64,000 nucleotides of DNA, taken from contig CP136069.1 in the NCBI GenBank assembly GCA_032622095.1, positions 201,174,690 to 201,238,689 on the forward strand. Reading direction: 5' to 3'. The first letter of the stretch is position 1. Each line of letters opens with the position of its first letter. The DNA is from Siphonodentalium dalli. Taxonomy: Eukaryota; Mollusca; Scaphopoda; Gadilida; Siphonodentaliidae. The position numbers and the translations under genes are program-made. This document shows positions 37,301 through 52,300 of this stretch, piece after piece. A model generated the notes under the pieces. It did not search any database, was not told the origin of the DNA, and was given only the letters and a program-made list of their open reading frames with translations.

Positions 37301-40300
37301 TATGTACATGTTCAGGCGTGTGCAACTGAGAAGTTAGTATTCAGGCGCTATACCAAATGGATGAATATAGCATTCTATAACATCACCGCTCCAGAGAAAA
37401 CATCGTCTGAACTACGCGCAATTGTAAATATTTACATGTTGATTCGGGACGCAAATATCGGCGATAAACTAATGATATCGCCATCGAGAACACTGCAGTT
37501 TATTAGTATATATGAATAACGATGTCTATTGTCAATTTGGATAACATATTTGTAAAAAATACTACTTTGAGCAAGGTTGTTCACCATACCGGAGTGTTTC
37601 ACATCACTTTAAGAATGCAACCCCGACTATAGGTGGAATGTATTTATTGATTTCGTGTTAGTTTAACATTGCCGACGGCAGCCAGAAAAAAAGAAAGCAA
37701 ACCGACATATATACATGTATCACGTTAACCATACAAGTTTGTGTTGTTGACTGTAATTTGAATAATTTTAAGATTGTGTATCTCATCTCCAGGAAAGTGT
37801 CTAAATGGTCTACGTCGGGGGTATCCACCTTCACATTTTCCAACTGCAGCCCCACCCCCACTTGAACCAGATAAAATCCCCAGGTTCGTGAATTTCCACG
37901 TGCTCTAACTTTCCAATTGGTACCTCAATATTTCCATATATCAAGTCCAACCCGACTCCCAGAAGGTTGAACACTTTCAATTAGTGGGCACTTCAGAAAG
38001 CACTTTTTAAACAAAACAATATGCTAGTGTTTGTCTAAATCAACCAATTCCACACTAAATACTGATTGGAGAATCAAATAATCAGAACAATTTCAAAATT
38101 TCAAAATTCCCGACTAATTCCAGGGATGAACTTGCCAACTGTTGGAACTTTTGATCGAATTTAGGGGTGGCGAGGGTAGACATCATCCACCCCATATCTC
38201 CACATCCATGCTTATCTCTGATCTGTTCTGTTTTCAGTGGTACACATTCCTCTCCACATCCATGCCTATCCCTAATTGTTTCTGTTTTCAGTGGTACACA
38301 TTCCTCTCCACATCCATGCCTATCACTAATCGTTTCTGTTTCCAGTGGTACACATTCCTCTCCACATCCATGCCTATCACTAATCGTTTCTGTGTCCAGT
38401 GGTACACATTCTTCTCCACATCCATGCCTATCACTAATCGTTTATGCTTTCAGCGGTACACATTCCTCTCCACATCCATGCCTATCCCTAATCGTTTCTG
38501 TTTCCAGTGATACACATTCTTCTCCACATCCATGCCTATCCCTAATCGTTTCTGTTTTCAGTGGTACACATTCCTCTCCACATCCATGCCTATCACTAAT
38601 CGTTTCTGTTTTCAGTGGTACACATTTCTTGGTTAAAGGGACTCACTGTCATATTTCATAACATTACGTAAAACAACATTAGTGCCATCGACAAGTACAT
38701 GGGAAATATATTGACTTTGTTCATATTTTCGTTATTAGCAGCTCTCCAGTAATGAAATGCCGCGTATGAAAACCATTGTTATGTAATCAGTACTTCAACA
38801 GTGGAATTGCCGATATCAGCCCAATTAGTTCAGTACCACATTTTAATACAAATTTGATAGTATACATTGAAGAAGGTCGATGCATTGCCAATACTCTGAA
38901 AATCATATTCAGACTGAACTTACTACATAACTAGCGTTGTTAATTGACAAATACATCACCAATACAGCAGTTTTTTGTTACATGCATGGAATACTGGTTT
39001 GAATACGCGAAGGTTAGCCATTGGAAAACTATCACTGGTGACTATAAGAACAAATGCTATCTATTATCCATGGTGTTGGTGATGTTTTTACAGATGTTTA
39101 TAATGGTGTTATATTTACCAACTATATACGACTCCTTTTGGTCATTTTATGAGCTACCTGCCGGCGGGATTTTCTGTCGTTAGAAAATAGAGAACACTAT
39201 ATACATGTACACTGTTCAGTTGTGATATCATTAAAACCTTGTTGAGTAAATGTGATATGGAACACTCCGGTACGACGATCAAATAATCGTGCTCAAAGTA
39301 GTTATATTTTACAAATATTATATCCCCAAACGAACAACACACACCGTCATTGTTATATATTAATTAAACACAGTCGGTCAGATGCTCGTAGTCCGTTTAT
39401 ATATAACAATGGGTATATGCGAGAAATACACAAGGAAAACACACTCCACAGTTTGATTGATAAGCCTTGTCCTGTGTATTTTGATGTTGCATTTTTTGAC
39501 AATTGGTCTTCCTTGTCATTTCTACAACACAATTGTCGTCTTACTTGCAGCATGAAGTTACCGTGAGATCGCCACGGAAGCGTTATCATTCAGGGTATGG
39601 TCAATATAACTGTATGCCGAAAGCCTGCATAAACTAAGTCTCGAGGGACACCCCTGCATGGTTGAGTCTGGGCTATTTGGCACTCGGGACTAAGTCTTGG
39701 CTGGAGAGTTTTCGTTGGGGTGGTCTCCACCTTGGAATTTCTAACTGCACCAACTCCATTGAACCACACCAAACTCACAAGTTTGGGTAATTAAATTTGC
39801 ACACCCCTCCCTGATGCTTTGATTTTCCCCAAATGTTCCCTCACAGACAACTAGATGGTAGCCTATTCTAAATGGACAAATAGTACTGTGGCACCCGGGA
39901 GGAGTCAAGGGGCTACATCCCCACCCATGTCGGGGAGGGATTGTCACCCCGTCTGTGAGATCTGCAATGGTCTACCCGGTAACTAAAGCCCGGCCCCTGC
40001 GTCGAGGATATTCCCTACTTGAAATCATATAGAAATGCTAAAGGAGAAAACCATATATGGAGCAGAAATCAGGGGAAAATGAGCTGCCATAACCACAAAA
40101 ATACAATGAAGACATCCCAATAAACCCAACGTGGATGCAGTGGCATATAGTATATATTTGTTATTGTTCTGTTGGCCTCTCTATATCATATAAATACTTT
40201 TTCTAAAAAACCCTTCAACCAACTCGACGTGCGATTTCCATGCGCTCCTGTTGCGCAAATTCTAGTATAAAATGTGCGTCTATTTCAGACAAAGTTCAAA

Positions 40301-43300
40301 CATTAAATATGACCAGACAAGACATAGAAACCGCTAATCGCATTACATATCTAACAACACCAGTCGAACATGATTACCGTTCAAAGCAATAACACCGGGC
40401 ACCAGGTTACGGACTATAGAGACCGACACTCCTCGAAGATTTACTCTTCACTATTAGCAACGGACGAACGTGGAGAAACACCACCAATAATAGAACGATA
40501 CAAATCAATTTTATCGGTGACTGGATTCAGTCGAACCTGGGAGACACAAATCCCATTGACCAACTCGATGACAACTAGCCTATACCAGGCGCTAATTAAA
40601 CAGTTCCATTTGAACTGGAAAAACGATGTTGAGAAATCTACACGTGGTGAGCTGTACATTAATTGAAACATTTACCTTCCCTATCAGCATATTATAATTT
40701 GCCCTTTGGTATTTATATTAGCATACAGAAATTAAGAACTGCTAACCACAGATTGGCAATTAAGGTGAGCAAATGGAAAAAGAAGAAAAAGAAAAGGACA
40801 ATACAAGCCGATAGTGGATTATGCCTTGCCTGTAAACATGAACACGGAGACGAATTTCATTTTATAATGAACTGCACTAAACTGCATGAGCTAAGAACCC
40901 GATACAGACCTGCAATTATATGGAAAACTGGCTCCCTTGAAGCGTTTTATGACCCTTTCAATGACACTAACGAGAATACTACGAAGAAACTGTCAATTTA
41001 CATCACCAAGGGGCTTAAGATCAATGAAATTAAATAACACCGCTTTATTAATATTTATACTTGAAGTTGATTGACATTTCCTTGCAGGTTTACCCTGGCA
41101 TTTATGTACTTGTTTTCAGGTAGTGACTTCGGTAAAATTAAATTTATTTGTATTACTGTATAATTATGTGCACACAACCTTGTATATATGTTATATATCT
41201 CATGTTACACATATGTGTCTGAGAATAAACTATTACAACAACCACAGGCACACACACCATGGTTAAATACACGGTAAAAAGAACGGCGGTTTTTTTTGTA
41301 CGGTTATATCTGGCATATACCCATGGTAAAATATAAACGGGCTACGAGCATCTGACCGAGTGACTCTAGATGACGAGATCGTTTTCGTTCGTTTTTTGCT
41401 GATAGTTGCGCCCCGAATCGAGAAGTAAATACTTACAATTGAGCGTAGTTCAGACGATGTTTTCTATGGAGTGGTATGGTCGATTTGCTTGAGATTTTCA
41501 GTGATGTTAGTATAATGCTATATTCCTCCAGTTGGCATAACGCATATCTACACACTGATCAGTTTACGTATACCCGAAGTCCATGATATGTCTTTAAATA
41601 CACTTGTGCAACACCTAATATTTATTTCATGTTTTATGTCCAATATTATTCCAACCATGTCTTCAAAACGAGTTTCTAGGACATGTTGTTGTTGTTGTTG
41701 TTGATGCTCGGAAGATATAGAGCATATTTAATTGATTCTAGATCAACCGGTTTGGAAATTCATGGCATATTGTCTATTATATTCTCGTATGAGAATGTTG
41801 ATCGCCACACGTGGTTGTTCATTTATTTGTAAGTTGTGTGGGTTATCGCTTGTGTGTGGACACACAAACAATGTCACATATGTCATAAACGTCAGCCATG
41901 CGCGTGACCCGATCAAAAGTGGCGCTTTATTTCTTTCATATAAGAAATAGATTGCTATTTTACAACGTATTATATAGGATCATGTTCGACTTGGATAACG
42001 ATATACCTGCTAATTGAGTTTATGCACATAAATTTGCCACAAAGTTGGTGGCTATTAACACGCATGCCCATGCCTGCATGACCGTGTATTCAGGGCCATT
42101 TAAATTATTGTTATGTTACTTTTGTAAAGTGTGCAAAGGCATATCCGACCCATATTTATTAATTTACAACGAAGAATTTTCAATCGACGCTTGCGCGTCA
42201 AAATGCTGCGATTTGATTTAAAATAAAGGTATACATATCGGGGGGGGGGGTCGGAATAATGTTCAGGCACGTATATTGAATTTTTCCTTTCGACACTTGT
42301 TGGGACCCACCCACCCCCGCGTCCAAATTTGTTTCCGTTTTCGGCAGTTTTTCCCGAACATTTTAGGACACCCACCCCCTTTTAACACTAAAACAAAGAT
42401 TTGCGTGGGGGGGGGGGGATTCATTGTAAACAGCTGTATTTGAATTTATGTGCAATCTAGTTGTCATTGATGTTAAAAATGGACATGTAAATAGGAACGA
42501 GTCATTTTGGGGTCATTCGGCGAAAAAAAAATCATGGCTGCCAGCGACCATCTTGGATTTCAAAATGCAATCAATTAGCATGGGCTACAGGCTATACTGT
42601 TTGTCTGATCATCATGAAATTTTTCATTTATGTTAATATTGACATTCTAAGGTGTTTTAAGCCAAACTCATTGCAAAAACAGTCGAAAAGACTTGCAGGA
42701 AAAAAAATTGTTTGTTGATTGATTGATTTATTGCATAAGTCACATAACAGTGAAACAAGCATCGGTCCCATCGACCACCCACCCACCCCGGCATACGTGC
42801 CCGGAAAAAAAAATCCCGCCCCCTGTACATATAGGTACTTAAACCGTGACAGCTAGCGCACACACATCATCCATTTCTTGTGAACAAAAAAAGTGTCAGG
42901 AATCGACTCCCAACGTTCTACTTTCTATCATATTATGGAATGTGGAAGATCGTCATACTATTTAAATAGCGTTTGTTATCGACCCTATTGTTACCTGATA
43001 ATGTTTTAGTTTAATGAGCTTTCTTAATTAAGTTAATGTCTTGTGTGTATTTTCATGATATTAATTGTAGATAACGATGCTAAGGGTAACTAACGACCGT
43101 CGGTGAATGATGAGCTTATACGTAACAATACTTAGAAGTTATTATCATAATTATATGCATTAATCGTGGGGTAGTTATGATTAATTACACTTCCCTGTAC
43201 AATACATCCTGAAGTTGTGTTGAAGATTGATCCTGGCGCCTTCCTATATTATAATAACCGTTGCACAATGTCACCAAACATTTATTTATTGAGTTGAGCA

Positions 43301-46300
43301 ATGAATCATACAAGGGATCGTCGAAACAGTGGACATACATGTATGCTCATAATTTCGTGGTAATTAGGTAAATCGCACAAACAAGCCTTGAAATAGGGTG
43401 TCTGTCATTTGCAGAATGAGGTCCACAGAGGGTGAATTTGGGTGATGCTAGCCCGCTATGCGGGGTAACATCACTAAATTCACCCTCTTGGTGACCTCAT
43501 TCTGCAAATGACAGACACCCTATTTCAAGACTTGCTCACAAATGCATAATGTAAACAACATACACATGAATTCTCGCTCGACAGTCTATTAATTCGTTTA
43601 AGATCGACATACAATCCATGAGAAGTTCAATAGAGGGCGTATAATTGATTTCAACACCTTAAGCGGATATGGCTCATTACATTCGAACTTCCAAATTATG
43701 TCAACTTCAATTTTCCAGTTGTTTTCAATTTTCGAACACACGCTATATGTTCCACATGTATTAAGAAACATCGGGTTTGCTTGGTCAGAGTGCCGCGCAA
43801 CATATCCCATGCATGTTTACGGCTAGCGACGTCACCACAAGGGGAACCCAGGAAACCGTCTTCTCGGTCATGACAATTTCTATACTGATCATTCTTCGGG
43901 AAAATGTGAAATTGGAATGAATGACTAGGACTGTCAGCAGAAAATATTAGTTATTGTAGTGGATTGACGGTAAGCTGTTGTGACATTGACGTCTCCGCGA
44001 CTCTGTTGAAAATTTACTCTACGCCGTCAATGTCACAGCATCTCACCGTCAATCCACCACAATAACTTATATTAGTTCGAACAGATCAGGAGTCGACCAA
44101 CAAGGAACGCTGTTCCGAACTTGAATTATTCTTGCTGACACAAAGAGTCCGTATAACAAAGCGTCGTTTTGAATTTCGGGGAGCACGAATGTCGCACAAT
44201 AGATCGGTGGGCTTAAAGCATTAATGTCGTAATCGGCTGTCAAGAGGCCAACCCAAATCAGTCGACGTGCAACATTCTCATATTTATATAAACAACCAGC
44301 ACCTAATTAACGAACCGGTGGCCGACTCGGCCGTCTACGACCCCAACCCCCAGTGGGCTGCAGGACGAAAAATGTTTATAACAGTTGAAATATAAGACTT
44401 ACAAATTATCTATTTTATTTCTTTTATTTGTAATTGGCATAGCTTATCACAAACCAAAAATCAGCATTATTGACATAATGTTAACGACAATAAACGAAAT
44501 TGAAATTCCCAACTACACATTTTACCGGACACGACCTCCGGTTCGTAGTTCGACTTTTAATCCTCCCAAAAATTCCCAGTTCTATAAATAAAAACCCCCA
44601 CTCGCCAAGGCGAAACAAGAATCTCTACATTAGTATACACGCGGAACAAGCGAGTACAACTTGGACCATCAAACCGTCAAGCGGCTTTGAATTTTCATCG
44701 GAAAATCGACCGCCATAGTTATCTATAACCGAAGACATTAAACTTCCATTGTCTACACCCCGTAGTATCCAGTGCCCGATAAAGTTAATGCTGAGAATAT
44801 CGAAAACGATCGATTGGGACAATGGCATGTTTTTCATTTCACGGTTCGACATCTTACGAAAAAGACGCCGATGAAGGTATAAAGTTTAATCGAAACGATG
44901 TCTGGTAAAACCATAGAACATAAGCTAATTGCATTTATCGAATAATGCCTTACAATAAGACTATTAAATTAAACACAACGGTTTTTCGCTTTTATGTCTC
45001 GTACAAGAAGTGTGCTGAGTACGGCGGTTATGTGAACAAAACATAATTACTGAAGTAGAAACTCATTAACAAGTGTTTTCACTGTATCTACATTTAAACA
45101 GCTTGCAGCCATCGGGCATTAAATACAACCTAGTGATTTCTAGTTTTGTCTCGTTCTGCATGATATTATATAGGGACATGCTAAATGGACAGCTTGTCTG
45201 CCATCAGCGAATCCAACATTTAGCACCTGTTCCAGGGGTATTCTTGGCTGCCTTTGTCCATCTGAACGTCCCTCCACATCCCCCAGATGTGCATGTGAGT
45301 TGAAAATGAAAAACTCGGGAGTTTTGTTAACATAGTATTACGTGTGGGGTGACTTGGTGACTTCTGGTGTGCAGCCTACCTGTGATGATGTTCAAATGCA
45401 TCTAAATTTGATTTATGTACTGGAGATAACTTTTCATGGACGGTATCATCCAATCAGATGTATTGCTTGTTCGATACCACAAGTGTGTGTTCTACATATC
45501 TTTATTACATGATCCTACCATTCACTATATAAGCCCGTTCTATAAATTGTGATATTAAACGTTCGTTTAATAACAGGAAATAGTGCCAGTTGACCTTTGA
45601 CTTCCGGTTTGTCGTCTGTTTATATTCCGTACGCTACGTCTCAAAATACTATAATATGGCTTCCAATATTTGTTCAACAATCTCTAATGTTTGAAGAGTT
45701 TGAAAAGTTATTTCATTAAAGTTTCGCCATTAAATACGTCAAGGAGTCTTTATTTATCTGGAACTATTTCTTTACGCGGACAAACAACACATAGTTATGT
45801 GAAACGTCATCGCAGGTCTTTTTGAAGTCGATGTTAGTTTCACGTCCCATTTGTTGATTTAAGTATGTTTTATGTAGGTTCTGGATCATGTACTAAATAG
45901 AATCTACAACTCGTCCCCAGTTTATAGAGGAATTTACAAAACTAGTCCAGTAAATTAGGTCTGAACCTCGCCAAAGGCTCGGTCCAGACCTAATTTACTG
46001 AACTCGTTTTGTAAATTCCGCTATAAACTGGGGACGAGTTGTAGATCCTCTATAATTTTATACCACTTGACATTATTTTCACCAATCATTGAACGTCGAA
46101 ATGCATATGTTGGCTGCACTGTATTTGACGATACCCCATACGATTTGTGTAACCACATATTTTACTCAAATACGTATATTGATCAATATCACTGTCATTC
46201 AGTGACCATCGAATGGCCGTCAACTAGCTTATCAGGTTTGCGCGACTTTTCCATTGAAATGTATCTCGTCAAGGGCGCCGTAACCTCCGGCATAAACGAC

Positions 46301-49300
46301 TATATATGTACTTGTAGTATCTTAGGGCAAATGTCATTTGTAAAACAAATTTACGGAATTACATATATCTGACTGTGGATGCATATCACTTATTCTAGTA
46401 ATCTGATGGGTAAGATATGTTTATAGGTAGTTTGTCGATCATATCATAGGGCAGTATATACATCTACAAATGTGGGCATGCATTATATCTTAGGACAATA
46501 TATACATATATACAAAGGTGTGCATGCAATCACATAGGACACTATATATGCATCTACACAAATATGAATGCAAAATTTCAGGAAAACTTACCACAGTACG
46601 CGAACCTATACCGCTATGTCGTACGCTATCTGCAAACTCGATATATTTCACATTTTATTCCAGTTCACTTTATTCATATCTATATATTTACATACTAAGT
46701 GTGATTATCACTAAATCCAGCATTCCGATTGGTCGGCGCCCACGTGACTAGTTGCAGTTATTTCTCGGTGAACGCGCAACAGCTCATAACTGCAACCTCA
46801 TAATTACATCGACGCGTCATCAATATCGGAAAGAAGAACGCGTAATGTTTTGGGCGCATTTGGACTCGCGCAGGATTGACTTAATAAATCATCGGGGTTC
46901 AATACAAAGAACCTCTTTGTTCCTGTTAACTTTTGCCAAGGGTGCTATGGGATATTCTGGGCTGGTTTTTTCACGATACACTTTTCGATTTAAATACATT
47001 TAAAAAAGTGGCTTTTTCGCTAAATGTATATAAATATAAGTATTAACTTTCATGTATACTGTTTTTATGGAGATGTAACCGCGTGGTAAGTGGTTATAAC
47101 TTGTATGTAAAACCCTTCGGGTTTTACACAAGTTATGACCACTTACCTCACGGTTACATCTCCATAACAATAGTCCACATGACAGTTAATCCTTATATGT
47201 CTCTCATTACCTACTGCATATGTATTTTACTTTAAACATAGTTTAATGTATCTAGACATATGTATATATACATATTGATCGGGACACAAGTTGCAAAACT
47301 TCGAACGTGCTTCTCCTGCTATAATCATAGAACATACAAATTCATAGTAGATACAGCATAAAGTGTTTATACAGAGCAATGCAGAGTGTTTGTGTGTGCT
47401 GTGGATGCAACTCCGGTGTTATTCGTGATATTTTTATCATGTTATTTCAGATAACACTTGCTGCTCCTTTCCTTGCCAGAACCGTGGAGTTTGTCTTACC
47501 AAAGGAAATAACGACTATTGGTGTGACTGTTCCAACCTCGAGTTTTATGGCAAGAACTGTGACATTCGTGAGTACATGCCTATGTCTTCATAACTGATCT
47601 GTGTATGGTCCCGTCGATATATGACCTACATTCAGAGCAGGGTTTGCAATCGGAAACGGAATCTGAACCGCCGTAAATGCGGCATAATAATCGATCCAAT
47701 TAAATTGCGAATTACATATGCAGTTAATCGGTTTCAATACACCAATTATTACCTCGGCCGTATGTGGTACATGCCACCACTGTTATCCATTCATCCATCT
47801 GTAGTCACGAGTCGCTGCGTATATCAAGTTAAACAAAATGCCAAGATCTATCAACACCCTTAATTAGGCGATTAAGCTTGCTTAATTCTGCTCCAAAGGT
47901 AACCACAGTGGGTTATGCTGGATGTTCACATTACACAATTCAGCAAACTTTTAAAAGCACTGTTTTATCAGGATATCTTTCACAGCTGTTCATCATAATT
48001 AACTGGTCTGTGGTTATATTTACAAACTAGACTCCAATATTTTGGACTAACATTTGTTTTTATCAGATATCAGGAGCAATTCTGTTATTTATCTGCAACT
48101 TGACATTAATGGGGGATCCGTGCTGAATGAAAAAACCGCCCGGTTCCTTTCCATACAGCTTGCTCAATGGGTAATAAAAAGTGCTGAGCTGTATGAAATG
48201 GCATGGCATTACACGATGCAGCTCGCCTCTTCAGCTTGCTGAATTAAGCAAGCTTAATCGTGTAATGCACCGTTACCACATATTATTTTAACATCCGCGT
48301 GTGTAGGGCTTGCACGATTAACGATTCCACAATTGGAAAGCTCGAGATTGGCTAACAAATCGTCTATATATATGGTATTAAACAAATGGGACAATGTACT
48401 TCCCTGGCGCGTTCCTTGCAACATCGGAAGCCAGCGCGAGGTGTGGTCCATGTATTTTAAACAACATTGGATATCAGAAAGTGTTAAAATGTGGTGCGAA
48501 TCAGTCACAAAACAAGCGAACTTGCCCAAGATTCGCAACTTGGCGCGAGATTTGAACAGCGTACGATTCGATAATTGCACATCGCTCAATTCGGCCAAGT
48601 CACCCATGGTTGTGTGAAACTCACAATGGATCAGCGACGAGCGGCGAACTCATTTCGATATATTGGCAGCGAAGACTCGCCCGACAGGCTAACCACTGAA
48701 CCACGGCTCTACACAAATGTGGTACCGGTTTTTATTGCCAGAGCCGCCAGAATTTTGGATTATGGCAGCATTATTTTAACCCTTTACCCAACAGAAGGGC
48801 CCTTTGCCAATGCATTCTCTTATATATGCGAGTCTGCCATAGGTCGCCTCGCATATATAAGATAATGCATTGGGTTAACACATTAAAAATTATAAAATTG
48901 TTAAAGAATGTAAGACAAATGGTAAAAAGTGTTAAAAAAAGATTTGTTTTAGGCCAATGCATTCTCTTATATATGCGAGGCGACCTATGGTCGACTCGCA
49001 TATATAAGAGAATGCATTGGCACGGGGCATAACTGTAACTATCACAATGTGGTCAAGGAGCCGGTTCCAATGATATCCATATTTGTATGGTTCTATTGGG
49101 ACAGACCGAAGATATTTTACGCTGTTGAAGCTTTATTTGGCCGTTTTTGGCCGTTTTTGTTGGGTAAAGGGTTAAACACCTTTTTATTGATAACCAAATA
49201 CATGTAGTGTACATTGTCCACATTATGAAGGTGTGATGGGGACAGGTTATTACACGGTTCGGCAGTAACCATATTGACCAGATTGCTTATCATAATCCAT

Positions 49301-52300
49301 CTCATGCACACAGTACGTGCTGAATGGTAACGGTAGCATGCTAACATAAATATAATGTAAAGTATTCGACGTATACACATGTGCATAGTTCAATCGTATA
49401 ATTAGTATTACTTATAATGCTCCGTATGACCTCTCTTTGACGGTTGACAATTAACACACTCAGTCCACACTCTTACCATTATAACTTGTATCTTCTTTAT
49501 TGTCAGTTATGTATTACACCACAATTGTAAATACTCTGTCATCTTGTAAACAAATACTGTAATTTCAACTTTGAATCGGGAGAGGGGTCTCCTGTAAGTT
49601 TCTGTAACTTGTACCCCAATCACTTTGTAAATTGAATATTTCACAATAAAATATGTTTAAAGTATGACCTCTCTCATAAAAGTAAGTGTTGTCAGGGTAT
49701 CTATCGTTGGGTATATTCAGCAGTATTTGTTGTTGTTATATTATCTCTTCTTCGCATGTTTACATTTACGGTCACAAATATATCGCCTAAGTCATATACC
49801 TTAGGTCAGTGCATCATATGGCGTGAATCGACATTTAATTTGCAAATTGTGTAGTCTGTTGTCCTTTTTTTCTTCTGTTTTTATATAAAGATGGGTAAAT
49901 ACCAACATCACGTCCGATCTTTGACCGAGACGTTCCATGTAGCACTCTACACTTCCTATTAGTGTTTCGACCTATGTTGTCACCCAATTTAGAAATTGGT
50001 GAGCCCACAAGGTCATCGGCAGGAGAGAGCGGAAGTCAGATTCCTCAAAGTAACTGAGGGATCGTCACATGCATATAAGCATCATTTTGTGCATGTCTGT
50101 ATTGACACTCGGGGTAACATTTCGAGTGGAAATTATTTTTATAAGAGCCATAGGCTCATGGCTTGTTATCCAATCCTCATTTGAACCATTTTTATTTGTT
50201 CTATATGTATAATTGCCAATGTGATGTTCTTTAATAAATATTGTTTACACTAAGAACATGGATGTCGGCACATCACAACTCATGGAGGGGGCATGCATGC
50301 CTATTCGGTATACTGAACAATAGTGATGCATGTGCCATACACACCACGAAGGCCGCCCGTATCTTTAACGCTAAAACATGGTTATATCAATAAAGAATTT
50401 GAATTTGAATATTCGACCATAGAATGGTGATATTGGGGTGAATATTGAACTGTTATGACATCTCCATGATAAGAGTCCACTTCTCCCTGACAAAAGTCCA
50501 CTTCTCCCTAATAATCAAATAATGTACAACTTCTATGCTGGTCCCTGTAATCTGCTAGCTGTCAGTGTATAGATTAGGTACTCAAGTCAGTCGTGAGTTT
50601 GTTATCAGTACTCTCGAGTGCCTATAATAGTCATACATGTATGTATTATTTGGCCCTGTATGTTTATTGATTTTCGCCCTGATTCTTCAATTATTCAATG
50701 GGATCATTTTTGGGTAGTCTCCCCTTGTAACCAGAATCTCCTTCGACTAACGCCTCGAGAAAATTGGTTCCTCGAAATGTACCCATCAAGCGCAGTCATC
50801 GCTATTATAATCTGAGTGACTGTCCTGAAAATGATTGCGTCATAAATAGTGTTTCAGCATTGTCTGCATTACAGAGCATGGTTAACAGTTGTTCGTACAT
50901 TTTGAGCGGGATTCCATTGTATTGATAGGGCGTCGGTGCTCACATGGTTAACAGTTGTTCGTACATTTTGAGCGGTCTTCCATTATATTAACAGGGCGTC
51001 GGTGCTCACTTGGTTAGCAGTTGTTTGTACATTGTAAGCGGCCTTCCATTGTATTGATAGGGCGTCGGTGCTCACATGGTTAACAGTTGTTCGTACATTT
51101 TGAGCGGTCTTCCATTGTATTAACAGGGCGTGGAAGCTCACATGTTTTCTGCAAATGGTGGGTCATATCCATTACACGTTTCGTGTTGTGCATGCAAATC
51201 ATCAGCGGGATTGAGAATTGTGTGTAATGCTGACTACTCAGCTGCGACTCTGTTGATAAATCTGCCGGTAAAGAGGTTGGGTGGAATTGTTTCTGCCACA
51301 CTGTGATACAAAATATGTTCGCTGACTCCCTGATTGTCAGTGATTCGACAATAATGCTGTGTTACTCGTATGAACGAAGAAGTTCATATCCATGCACCAT
51401 AGGAACTTGTTTTGCATCTATGGTTGGAGTTGTACTTCCACATCAGATCTCTGTGTCTTTAATGTGACCATGACGGAATATTACCAACACCAGTTCGTAT
51501 TCATGTATAAATATAGAATACGGTTTTAAGAACGCGTCTTCTCATGACTGGAACTTCCTGAATATTTGCGAAAACCCTGTGCCAATTAATTATCTTATAC
51601 ATGCGAGTCGGCCATGGGTCGCCTCGCATATATAAGATAATACATTGGCCTAACAAAGTTTATACTATGTTTTATAATTGCTAACAAATGAAAAACAATG
51701 ATGAAAACAATTGTTAAAGAATGTAAGAAATAGTACTACAAAATGATAAACATTGTGACAGAATATAAGAATATATGACAAAAATGTATAAAGAATGTAA
51801 GAACATGTGATAACAATTGATACAGAATGTAAGAAAACATGATACAAAATGATAAAATTGCACGAAATATCGGGGTATATGGATGAGCCTTGCACAGCGT
51901 CTAAGTATGGACCAATCGCGATGTTGTTCTAGCACGCCTTATTCAAAGTCACTCGGTATCCGGGTTCATCTTCGACATCCAGACATTAAATATCCACGTA
52001 CATCTCCGCCTTTTCCGGATATGACTTTTATTATCTCATATTGCCTTCTGGACAACCGTGAATTTAACATATATGTCAAGTATCGTTTAATGGCCATGTC
52101 AGTGAATGATCTAGTGAAATTAGACACACAATTCCAAGCAAACGACGCTACTTCACCTATTAAAACCGACGTCTATTTCTTCATTGGTGTCCTGGTGTAT
52201 ATCCTGCCTATGCATATTTGTACACATGTGTTTCAACTTTCAGCAACATTCTTCAAAAAGATTAAAATTTGGCTGAAACCAAATCAAGAGACATTACATC

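Noticed and set aside
38142-38661. 122- and 164-codon frames with 18-residue repeats
   Set aside because: A 54-bp minisatellite inside PTGS intron 1, open for the same reason.
39600-40020. Gene or small RNA in the GC-richer stretch
   Set aside because: Short frames without motifs, and no tRNA-like A and B boxes that I can support; possibly the edge of an unidentified repeat.
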